Of a stretch of DNA of 12,064 nucleotides, positions 7,030 to 12,064 are shown piece after piece. Made by a program: the position numbers and the translations under genes. A model generated the notes under the pieces. The model worked only from the letters and a program-made list of their open reading frames with translations. It searched no databases and had not been told where the DNA came from. Source of the stretch: an uncultured Collinsella sp. (GTDB lineage: Bacteria > Actinomycetota > Coriobacteriia > Coriobacteriales > Coriobacteriaceae); contig URBS01000066.1 in the NCBI GenBank assembly GCA_900546085.1, positions 1 through 12,064 on the forward strand. Reading direction: 5' to 3'. Every line of letters begins with the position of its first letter. Positions within the stretch are counted from its first letter, which is position 1.

Positions 7030-7617
7030 CTACTCCTCGACGGAGTCGGACTCGACGGCCTCAGCAGCGTCCACATCCTCGGCAAGTACACCGGCGGTAG
7101 CCTGAGCGGCAGCGACCTTGGCGGCAGCCTCAGCAGCCTGGGCCTCCTCGCGAGCGCGATCCTCGGCCAGCAGTTCCTGGTACAGGTCCTCGCCCGGCAA
7201 CTCCTCGCTGCGCGCGATCTTGCCCAGCACGCCGTTGACGAACGACGCGGACTGGTCGGTGCCATAGGCCTTGGCAAGTTCGACGGCCTCGTTGATCACG
7301 ATAGCGTCCGAGACCTCTTCGTCGGTGAGGAAGCGCATCTCGTAGACGGCGATACGCAGCAGATTGCGGTCGGCGCCGGGCATGCGCATAAGATCCCAGT
7401 TCTTGGCGACGGCGCGCAGGGCACAGTCGATGCGATCGATATGCTCGTAGGCACCGCGGCACAGCTCCAGCGCATAGGGGTCGAGGGGGCCCTTCGAGAT
7501 CAGGAAATCGCCCTCGAGGACGCGCTCGAGCGGACTGTCCGTGGCCTCGGCCTGGAACAGCAGCTGCAGCGCCTGACTGCGGGCAAGCGTACGCCCGCGA
7601 TAAACCTTAAGGCTCAA
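7030..7617 (-). CDS. nusB: Transcription antitermination factor NusB
   Basis: A 195-residue RNA-binding factor that, with NusE (ribosomal protein S10), binds boxA and promotes antitermination of rRNA transcription. The all-helical NusB core covers about 8-136: RTLARSQALQLLFQAE near the start, DRNLLRIAVYEM (83-94), INEAVELAKAYGTDQSASF (108-126) and VNGVLGKIA (127-135). It starts with TTG at 7617; AAGGAG six bases upstream supports this, only three bases after the asp23-like stop. Odd: residues 140-195 form an extra Ala/Glu-rich tail absent from the 139-residue E. coli protein, probably a disordered or helical extension. The xseB ATG follows its stop by two bases. Confidence 0.94.
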   Translation of the reverse strand: MSLKVYRGRTLARSQALQLLFQAEATDSPLERVLEGDFLISKGPLDPYALELCRGAYEHIDRIDCALRAVAKNWDLMRMPGADRNLLRIAVYEMRFLTDEEVSDAIVINEAVELAKAYGTDQSASFVNGVLGKIARSEELPGEDLYQELLAEDRAREEAQAAEAAAKVAAAQATAGVLAEDVDAAEAVESDSVEE

Positions 7618-7629
7618 AGGTTACTCCTT
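7615..7629 (-). promoter_or_regulatory. Ribosome binding site and TTG start of nusB
   Basis: AAGGAG (7624-7629 on the minus strand) precedes TTG (7615-7617) by six bases. No ATG lies in frame at a suitable spacing, so a TTG start is the best reading. The site overlaps the last codons of the upstream gene. Confidence 0.75.
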
Positions 7630-7983
7630 GGGGAAAACGAGGCCGTCGATGCAAACGTCAACGCGCTCGACCTCAACGCCCACCTGGGCATCGATGGCAG
7701 CGACCACGGCAGCGCGAACGGCCTCGGCGAGTTTCTTGAACGGATAGCCAAAGAACACCACAACGCGCACGGTGAGTGCGAGCTTGTCGCCGACGACCTC
7801 GGTCTCAACCGCCGGCTCGGAAGCCGGGGCCTTGGACGAGAGCATCATGGAGACAAGGTTGGTGGCAAGGTCCTTGACGCCAACGGAGGCGATGCCCTCG
7901 ACATCGGACACGGCGCGCGAGACGATGGCGGTCAGAACATCGGGCGAAATGCCGATGCCGTCAATCTTGATTTCCTGGGGCAT
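7621..7983 (-). CDS. Asp23/Gls24-family protein (YqhY-like)
   Basis: A 120-residue protein of the Asp23/Gls24 (DUF322) family. It shows the usual opening segment (ISPDVLTAIVSRAVSDVEGI, 12-31) and the conserved end (VFFGYPFKKLAEAVRAAV through VEVERVDVCIDGLVF). No signal peptide or membrane segment is seen. The B. subtilis homologue YqhY sits in the same place between efp-region genes and nusB and has been linked to control of acetyl-CoA carboxylase; other members form envelope-associated filaments. Which role applies here cannot be told from sequence. AGGAGG lies a few bases upstream of the ATG at 7983, 24 bases after the efp stop. Confidence 0.88.
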   Translation of the reverse strand: MPQEIKIDGIGISPDVLTAIVSRAVSDVEGIASVGVKDLATNLVSMMLSSKAPASEPAVETEVVGDKLALTVRVVVFFGYPFKKLAEAVRAAVVAAIDAQVGVEVERVDVCIDGLVFPKE

Positions 7984-8007
7984 GAGTCCTCCTAGAAGAG
8001 TTGGTTG

Positions 8008-8571
8008 CTAGACGCGGGAGACGAACTTGCCGTCGCGGGTGTCAACCTTGATGACCTCGCCCTCGTTGAGGTACATGGGGACCTGGATGACAGCGCCGGT
8101 GTCGATCGTGGCCGGCTTGGTGGAACCCTGGACGGTGTCGCCCTTAAAGCCCGGGTCGGTCTGGACGATGGTGGTCTCGATGAACATCGGCGGAGTCACG
8201 CCCATGAGCTCATCGTCGGCGAAGAGCAGCTGGCAGATGTCGTTCTCGCGCAGCCACTTGGAGTTCTCGCCCACCATGTCCTCGGGAACGGGAACCTGCT
8301 CATAGGATTCGTTGTCCATGAAGATGTAGTCGGTGCCATCGTTGTAGAGGTACTGGAACTCACGGGTGGTGAGCATGACGCTCTCGAACTTGGTGCCGGC
8401 GTTGCAGGTGTTCTCGACGACGCGGCCGCTCTTGATGTCGCGGGTCTTGTAGCGCACAAACGCGCCGCCCTTGCCCGGCTTGACATGCTGGAACTCGACG
8501 ATGGTGTAGACCTTGTCCTTAATGCGGAGACCGAGGCCGTTCTTGAAGTCGGCGGTAGAAATGGTAGGCAT
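8008..8571 (-). CDS. efp: Translation elongation factor P
   Basis: A 187-residue ribosome-binding factor that relieves stalling at polyproline stretches by entering the E site. The three-domain length is standard. Domain I carries the tip loop KPGKGGAFVR (31-40) with Lys34 at the position modified in many bacteria. The C-terminal signature appears as NEGEVIKVDTRDGKFVSRV. The ATG at 8571 is chosen because AAAGG lies five bases upstream and the protein then begins in the usual way (MPTISTADFKNG); an upstream in-frame start at 8604 adds an atypical 11 residues. No modification enzyme such as EpmA or EarP is nearby. It probably heads the efp-to-recN operon, with its own promoter at about 8630. 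Confidence 0.96.
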   Translation of the reverse strand: MPTISTADFKNGLGLRIKDKVYTIVEFQHVKPGKGGAFVRYKTRDIKSGRVVENTCNAGTKFESVMLTTREFQYLYNDGTDYIFMDNESYEQVPVPEDMVGENSKWLRENDICQLLFADDELMGVTPPMFIETTIVQTDPGFKGDTVQGSTKPATIDTGAVIQVPMYLNEGEVIKVDTRDGKFVSRV

Positions 8572-8628
8572 AGCGACCTTTCTTGTTATGGGCAGAACGC
8601 ACAAGCGTCCAAATTACATACGAGCGAA

Positions 8629-8634
8629 ATTATA
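8629..8634 (-). promoter_or_regulatory. -10 element of the efp operon promoter
   Basis: A perfect TATAAT on the minus strand, in an AT-rich patch between the upstream terminator and efp. Start of transcription would be near 8622, a leader of about 50 bases. The -35 region is poor, which leaves the call moderate. Confidence 0.55.
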
Positions 8635-8665
8635 CACTTGCAGACGGCGCCTGCAGCGAGCGCAT

Positions 8666-8708
8666 AAAAAGAGAACGCGGGGCGTCCGAATTGCTCCGGA
8701 GGCCCCGC
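8666..8708 (-). terminator. Intrinsic terminator after the M24 aminopeptidase gene
   Basis: GCGGGGC (8677-8683) pairs with GCCCCGC (8702-8708), extended beyond one mismatch by four more pairs (8685-8688 with 8697-8700). On the minus strand the hairpin is followed, after a short gap, by TCTTTTT (8666-8672). It lies about 20 bases past the aminopeptidase stop and separates that gene from efp. Confidence 0.8.
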
Positions 8709-8730
8709 CCAAACTATCTACCGAAGTAGA

Positions 8731-9861
8731 CTAGCAATCGATGACGTGAAGGTCATGCGGCGTCTTGGTGAAGGGCTCGTAGCCGTTCTCGGTGACCACG
8801 CCGTAGTCCTCCAGGCGCACGCCGCCCACACCGGGCAGGTACACGCCGGGCTCCATGGTGATAACCGAGCCGACCTCGATGATGTTCTTGCTGCGGTTGA
8901 AGTTAGGCAGCTCGTGGATGTCAATGCCCACGCCGTGGCCCAGACCATGGTTGTAGTAATCACCATAGCCGGCATCGCCAATGATCTTCTTGGAAAGCTT
9001 GAAAATGTCGTTGCCCTCGACGCCCGGATGGATGGCGGCGACGCACTCCTCGTGCGTACGGCGCACGAGCGCGTACAGGTCGAGCTGCTCCTGCGTGGGC
9101 TCGCCCATCACGACGGTACGCGTCATATCGGAGCGATAGTCGCAGTAGCCCGCGCCGTAATCCATGAGAACGAAGTCGCCCTTCTCGATCACGCGGTCGC
9201 TCGGGACGGCATGCGGGTTGGCGGTATTGGGGCCGCTCGCCACGATGGAGCCGAAGGCCAAGCTGTCGGCGCCGTTGGCGAACATAAAGTTCTCGAGCTC
9301 GTTGCGAACCTGCTTCTCGGTCATGCCGGGTTTAATAAATCCGAGCATGTGCTGGAAGGCGGCGTCGGTAATCGACTGCGCATGGCGCATGAGCTCGATC
9401 TCCTCGGCGTCCTTGATGGCGCGCATCTTGCGAATGTCATCATGCATCAGCGGCAGCATGCAGGCGACGGAACGATCCTCAAGGCCACGCTGAATACCCT
9501 GGTAGAAGTTAATCTGCATGTCGTCCTCGACAGCGCAGACGCGGCACTTGTTGGCCGCGATCTTGCCGGCGACCCAACCGGGGATGGTGCCTTCGTCCAT
9601 GTCGTAGACCCAGGGGCTGCCGGCAGGCGTGTTCTCCTCAAAGCTGTTGAGGTAGCGCGAGTCGGTATGGAACAGGCACTGGTCAGCCGTAATAAACGCA
9701 GCGTGCGGGAACTCGAAGGTGTAATCGAAGACGCCCTTCACGCCCGTGAGCCAACGAAGGTTGGCCTCGTCGCGCACCACGATAGCATCGTAGCCGCGCT
9801 CAGCCATCAGGGCACGGACACGCTCGATACGACCGGCAGGACCGGCAGCAAACTCAGACAT
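8731..9861 (-). CDS. M24B aminopeptidase (Xaa-Pro peptidase family)
   Basis: A 376-residue cytoplasmic metallopeptidase expected to remove the residue before proline from peptides. The N-terminal creatinase-like domain spans about 10-145, the pita-bread catalytic domain about 150-370. All five metal ligands are in place: Asp234 (MDYGAGY), Asp245 (SDMTRT), His309 (HGLGHGVG), Glu337 (TMEPGVY) and Glu351 (RLEDYG). Aminopeptidase P versus prolidase (PepQ) cannot be settled by eye; the YqhT position next to efp favours the former naming. AAAGGAA (9867-9873) precedes the ATG. It appears to be its own unit, with a promoter near 9987 and a terminator at 8666-8708. An adjacent polyproline factor (EF-P) and a proline-specific peptidase is a recurrent arrangement. 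Confidence 0.93.
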   Translation of the reverse strand: MSEFAAGPAGRIERVRALMAERGYDAIVVRDEANLRWLTGVKGVFDYTFEFPHAAFITADQCLFHTDSRYLNSFEENTPAGSPWVYDMDEGTIPGWVAGKIAANKCRVCAVEDDMQINFYQGIQRGLEDRSVACMLPLMHDDIRKMRAIKDAEEIELMRHAQSITDAAFQHMLGFIKPGMTEKQVRNELENFMFANGADSLAFGSIVASGPNTANPHAVPSDRVIEKGDFVLMDYGAGYCDYRSDMTRTVVMGEPTQEQLDLYALVRRTHEECVAAIHPGVEGNDIFKLSKKIIGDAGYGDYYNHGLGHGVGIDIHELPNFNRSKNIIEVGSVITMEPGVYLPGVGGVRLEDYGVVTENGYEPFTKTPHDLHVIDC

Positions 9862-9893
9862 GCAGATTCCTTTCTTGTTGTCTCCATAAAGAC

Positions 9894-9956
9894 GGGACGG
9901 GTCTCAACCGAACGATGGAATCGCATGCAATCCGCAACCGATTGAAAACCCGCCCC
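9894..9956 (-). promoter_or_regulatory. Structured leader or weak terminator before the aminopeptidase
   Basis: In minus-strand RNA, 9948-9956 can pair with 9894-9902 (GGGGCGGGU with ACCCGUCCC, one G-U), and CAAUCG with CGGUUG forms an inner helix with one G-U. The fold lies between the aroB-like stop and the aminopeptidase start. It is followed by UCUUU only, so it could be a weak terminator or a stable leader. It matches no riboswitch I recognise. Confidence 0.35.
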
Positions 9957-9961
9957 TCAAC

Positions 9962-9987
9962 ATGATACGAAAGACGATGGATGTCAA
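9962..9987 (-). promoter_or_regulatory. Candidate promoter of the aminopeptidase gene
   Basis: A perfect -35 TTGACA (9982-9987, minus strand) stands upstream of TATCAT (9962-9967), but the spacing of 14 bases is short; CATGTT at 17 bases is a weaker alternative. The leader would be about 95 bases. Confidence 0.4.
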
Positions 9988-9993
9988 TAAATC

Positions 9994-11103
9994 TTAGAGA
10001 AGTTCTTTGCGAGAAGCCAAGTAGGCGTGAGCATGGCGGTCGAGAACCTCGTCCTCAACGCTCGTTAGACGAATGGCGCCGAGTGCCGCGGGCAGCGGCA
10101 ACATGCTGCGGTTCGAGCGGACAAACTGCTGCCTGCGGAACTCCTCGATATATGCGGCAGGCTCCAGATCGAAGGCAAGCTCCTCGATACCAAAGTCCTC
10201 CAGGCAGTCATCGACCTCGAAGACGTAATCGATATCGAAGTCGCAGGCATCGTGTGCTAGGCGCGCCTCAAAGCGCATGCCCTCGGACAACAGCTGGTAG
10301 GCAGGCACCTGCGAAGCGGCATCGCCCAAGCAGGCGCGCAGGGTACGCTCCCCCGTCTTGCCAAAATCGAGCGCATGGCGGGCGCTGGGATTCGTAGCCA
10401 TCAGTACGTCCTTGCGGGCAGTCTGAGACCACTGAACGGCATTGACGAGCGCGACCTCCTCGCCCGCGAGAATCTCGGGAACGGTCTCGGTAAACTGATT
10501 CCAGCGGGACTTGCTGCTCGAAAGCATGGTGCCAACAAGTACCGCATAGCCGAGCTTGAGGTCCTCGGGGTCCGCCTCGCGAACAAGGTCGAGGTCACAC
10601 ACGACCAAGCCCGGCTCGGGACGGAACGCGATAGCGGGAAGCGCATGCGCGGACGAGGCGACGAGGGGCTTCATGGTCGTCGCGACCGTGAGCATGGCGT
10701 CGAACGTCGTCGGCAGCAAGGCGCACTCGGTGCGACCGCACCACTGATTGGCACACCAGCAAACGACCGAGCAGGTCGCCGTGTCGCCGACAGCGACAAC
10801 GAGATCGTCGCAGGTAATGCCGTTAGCCGACAGGGCGCGAAAGACGGTATCGGCATCGGCAAGCGTAGCACCAGCAGGTGAAACCTCGAGGACGAGCAGC
10901 GACACGGCAAAACCGGCATCGACCAGAGCGTGCTCAACGATCTCGCCAAAGCGGTCGGAAACAGCGCTGTTCCAGACAACCATCGCACGCTTGGGCTTGC
11001 CCACGGCCGAGGCAAACATACGCGACAGCTCACTAAAAGCGTTAAAGCCGACGCGAACATCGACACTGCGATTTTGGAAATTGATCAGTTGACGGCGAAT
11101 CAT
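9994..11103 (-). CDS. AroB-like protein lacking catalytic residues
   Basis: A 369-residue member of the 3-dehydroquinate synthase fold, identified by DDLVVAVGD (99-107), LLPTTFDAM (129-137), VVCDLDLV (167-174) and HALDFGKTGERT (243-254), which line up with AroB landmarks in order, and by its place after aroK. Functional dehydroquinate synthase needs a Gly-rich NAD loop (GGGVxGD), a VGGKT motif and a zinc site (Glu, His, His). Here the loop reads VGDTAT, VGGKT is replaced by VATTMKP, and the ligands are gone: Glu in AEVxKYG becomes GYAVLVG, FGHT is FGKT, HGEA is LSEG. Catalysis is therefore unlikely. Residues 98-127 contain six cysteines. The frame is intact and starts by ATGA overlap with aroK, which suggests maintained expression. 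Alternatives: a regulatory or scaffolding pseudoenzyme, or a relic. Confidence 0.75.
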   Translation of the reverse strand: MIRRQLINFQNRSVDVRVGFNAFSELSRMFASAVGKPKRAMVVWNSAVSDRFGEIVEHALVDAGFAVSLLVLEVSPAGATLADADTVFRALSANGITCDDLVVAVGDTATCSVVCWCANQWCGRTECALLPTTFDAMLTVATTMKPLVASSAHALPAIAFRPEPGLVVCDLDLVREADPEDLKLGYAVLVGTMLSSSKSRWNQFTETVPEILAGEEVALVNAVQWSQTARKDVLMATNPSARHALDFGKTGERTLRACLGDAASQVPAYQLLSEGMRFEARLAHDACDFDIDYVFEVDDCLEDFGIEELAFDLEPAAYIEEFRRQQFVRSNRSMLPLPAALGAIRLTSVEDEVLDRHAHAYLASRKELL

Positions 11104-11633
11104 AGCAGTCCACGCTCCAAAAGCATCTCGGCACAAAGGTAGGAAACGTCCTCGAAGGACTTGTTGCGAATATCAAGGGTAATATCGGCGGCCCGGCGAT
11201 ACAGCGGACGGCGATGCTCAAACAGGCGCGCAGCGTGCTCGGGCGAGCGGAAATCGGGCCGGGTATCAGAACGGCGAATCTGGCGCAACGAGTCCTCAAA
11301 GTCGCCTTCGAGGTACACGCATGTACCCATCTCGTGCATCAGTTCAATGTTCACCGGCGTCTCGACGATGCCACCCCCGCACGACACCAGCAGGCTGCGC
11401 TCGCTTTGAAGCGAACGGAGTGCCGAGGTCTCGAGCTCGCGAAAACGGTCCTCGCCCTCGGTCTCAAATATCTCGGTCACCGACTTGCCACATCGACGCA
11501 CAACCAAACGATCGGTATCGATAAAACGCCGCTTGAACATAGTGCCGACGTTGCGCGCTAGCGTCGATTTGCCCGCGCCCAAAAAGCCGATAAAGAAAAT
11601 ATGGTCGCAGCCGTGTTTGATGTGCTGAGACAT
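11100..11633 (-). CDS. aroK: Shikimate kinase
   Basis: A 177-residue P-loop kinase that phosphorylates shikimate at the 3-hydroxyl, the fifth step towards chorismate. Walker A is GFLGAGKST (16-24). The substrate site has FIDTDR (37-42; Asp39, Asp41), FRELE (64-68; Arg65) and the CGGGIVE loop (85-91, glycines 86-88). Arg125 in SDTRPDF belongs to the lid and Arg142 in HRRPLYRRAAD is the expected shikimate/nucleotide contact. All key residues appear intact, in contrast to the AroB-like neighbour. It begins eight bases after the HAD gene and overlaps the next start by ATGA. No strong Shine-Dalgarno is seen; GAGGAA is about 12 bases away and AGG closer. Confidence 0.92.
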   Translation of the reverse strand: MSQHIKHGCDHIFFIGFLGAGKSTLARNVGTMFKRRFIDTDRLVVRRCGKSVTEIFETEGEDRFRELETSALRSLQSERSLLVSCGGGIVETPVNIELMHEMGTCVYLEGDFEDSLRQIRRSDTRPDFRSPEHAARLFEHRRPLYRRAADITLDIRNKSFEDVSYLCAEMLLERGLL

Positions 11634-11641
11634 GGCGAAAC

Positions 11642-12064
11642 CTATTCCTCGCAGGGAAGGTCGCGCAGGGCCCGGCGCTCAAAGATACGGAAGATCTGCG
11701 TGTACCACAGGTCCTGGGTTGCCTGCGGCTTGACCAGAATAGTGTCAACGCCGGCAAAGTTACCGCTCCACACGTCCGTGTAAAGCTGGTCACCGATCAG
11801 CACGGCCTCGTCGGCCGTGGCGCCCAGACGCTTAAGACCCGCCTTCAGGGCGAACGGGGCGGGCTTCATGGCGTGGCTGATAGCCTCGAGCCCCAGCTCG
11901 CGCGCCGATGCCATGACCTGGTCGCGATGCCAGTTATTGGACACCATACACAGCTTAAAGCCCTTGGCATGGGCGGCTTCGAGCCAAGCTGAAACCGCAG
12001 CGGGAACCTGCTCGGTATCGCGCGGCACCAGAGTGTTATCGCGGTCGAGTAGAATGGCGCGCTT
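11642..12064 (-). CDS. YqeG-like HAD phosphatase, 5' end beyond window
   Basis: The visible C-terminal 140 codons belong to a HAD-superfamily (subclass IIIA) phosphatase of the YqeG type. Motif I is LLDRDNTLVPRD at the window edge, with nucleophile Asp and acid/base Asp in DRDNT. Motif II is CMVSNNW, motif III lies in HAMKPAPFALKAGL, and motif IV is LIGDQLYTDVWSGN. YqeG proteins are roughly 170-180 residues, so about 30-40 residues lie outside to the right. The apparent GTG start at 12028 is internal because the frame continues upstream through motif I. Physiological substrate is unknown for the family; some homologues act on phosphatidylglycerophosphate. Its position directly before aroK suggests co-transcription. 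Confidence 0.88.
   Translation of the reverse strand, partial: KRAILLDRDNTLVPRDTEQVPAAVSAWLEAAHAKGFKLCMVSNNWHRDQVMASARELGLEAISHAMKPAPFALKAGLKRLGATADEAVLIGDQLYTDVWSGNFAGVDTILVKPQATQDLWYTQIFRIFERRALRDLPCEE

Noticed and set aside
8746..9945. A 399-codon plus-strand open frame opposite the M24 aminopeptidase
   Set aside because: Antisense shadow caused by GC-rich codon bias; the opposite strand encodes all five M24 metal ligands, and the shadow protein is Ala/His/Val-rich with no family motif.
11642..12028. A complete small HAD protein starting at 12028
   Set aside because: The codon at 12028 is GTG and the frame continues upstream through LLDRDNTL, HAD motif I, to the window edge, so the gene is truncated by the window.
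1..12064. CRISPR arrays, tRNA or rRNA genes, insertion sequences, prophage or defence genes
   Set aside because: No regularly spaced repeats, transposase or integrase motifs, tRNA-like cloverleaf or rRNA signature could be seen on either strand.

Overview
The window looks like a chromosomal segment from a GC-rich member of the Coriobacteriia, most likely Collinsella or a close relative. I infer this from codon use, protein character and gene order; no rRNA or other definitive marker is present.

Left part (1-3414): a carbohydrate-uptake locus. A single-polypeptide fructose-family PTS transporter, domain order IIB-IIC-IIA, is transcribed leftwards (303-2306) and ends in a strong intrinsic terminator (232-267). 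Divergently, across a 271-bp intergenic region rich in inverted repeats, lies a MurR/RpiR-family regulator (2578-3414), the likely controller of the transporter. Its N-terminal helix-turn-helix appears about seven residues shorter than the family norm. Bases 1-231 hold no convincing gene but do contain a 22-bp tandem direct repeat.

Right part (3475-12064): all genes are on the minus strand, so they read from right to left as HAD phosphatase (yqeG-like, cut by the window edge), shikimate kinase (aroK), an AroB-like protein, M24 aminopeptidase (pepP/pepQ type), elongation factor P (efp), Asp23/YqhY-family protein, nusB, xseB, tlyA, nadK and recN. This is a compressed version of a cluster long known from Firmicutes and relatives (aroK/aroB, yqhT, efp, yqhY, nusB, xseA, xseB, ispA, dxs, tlyA, nadK, argR, recN). 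xseA, ispA, dxs and argR are absent here. Spacing suggests three transcription blocks: HAD-aroK-aroB (8-nt gap, then a 4-nt ATGA overlap); the aminopeptidase alone, with its own promoter and terminator; and efp through recN, with gaps of 34 nt or less and two overlaps. The last block meets the RpiR-type gene tail to tail at a palindromic hairpin (3423-3456).

The block is mainly housekeeping: translation (EF-P, TlyA), transcription antitermination (NusB), DNA repair (RecN, XseB), cofactor supply (NadK) and aromatic biosynthesis (AroK). The most unusual item is the AroB-like protein. It keeps the dehydroquinate synthase framework but has lost all three zinc ligands and the nucleotide-binding glycine motif, and carries a cysteine cluster where the glycine-rich loop should be. 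I see no mobile element, CRISPR array, tRNA or rRNA, and no clear multi-gene novel system.
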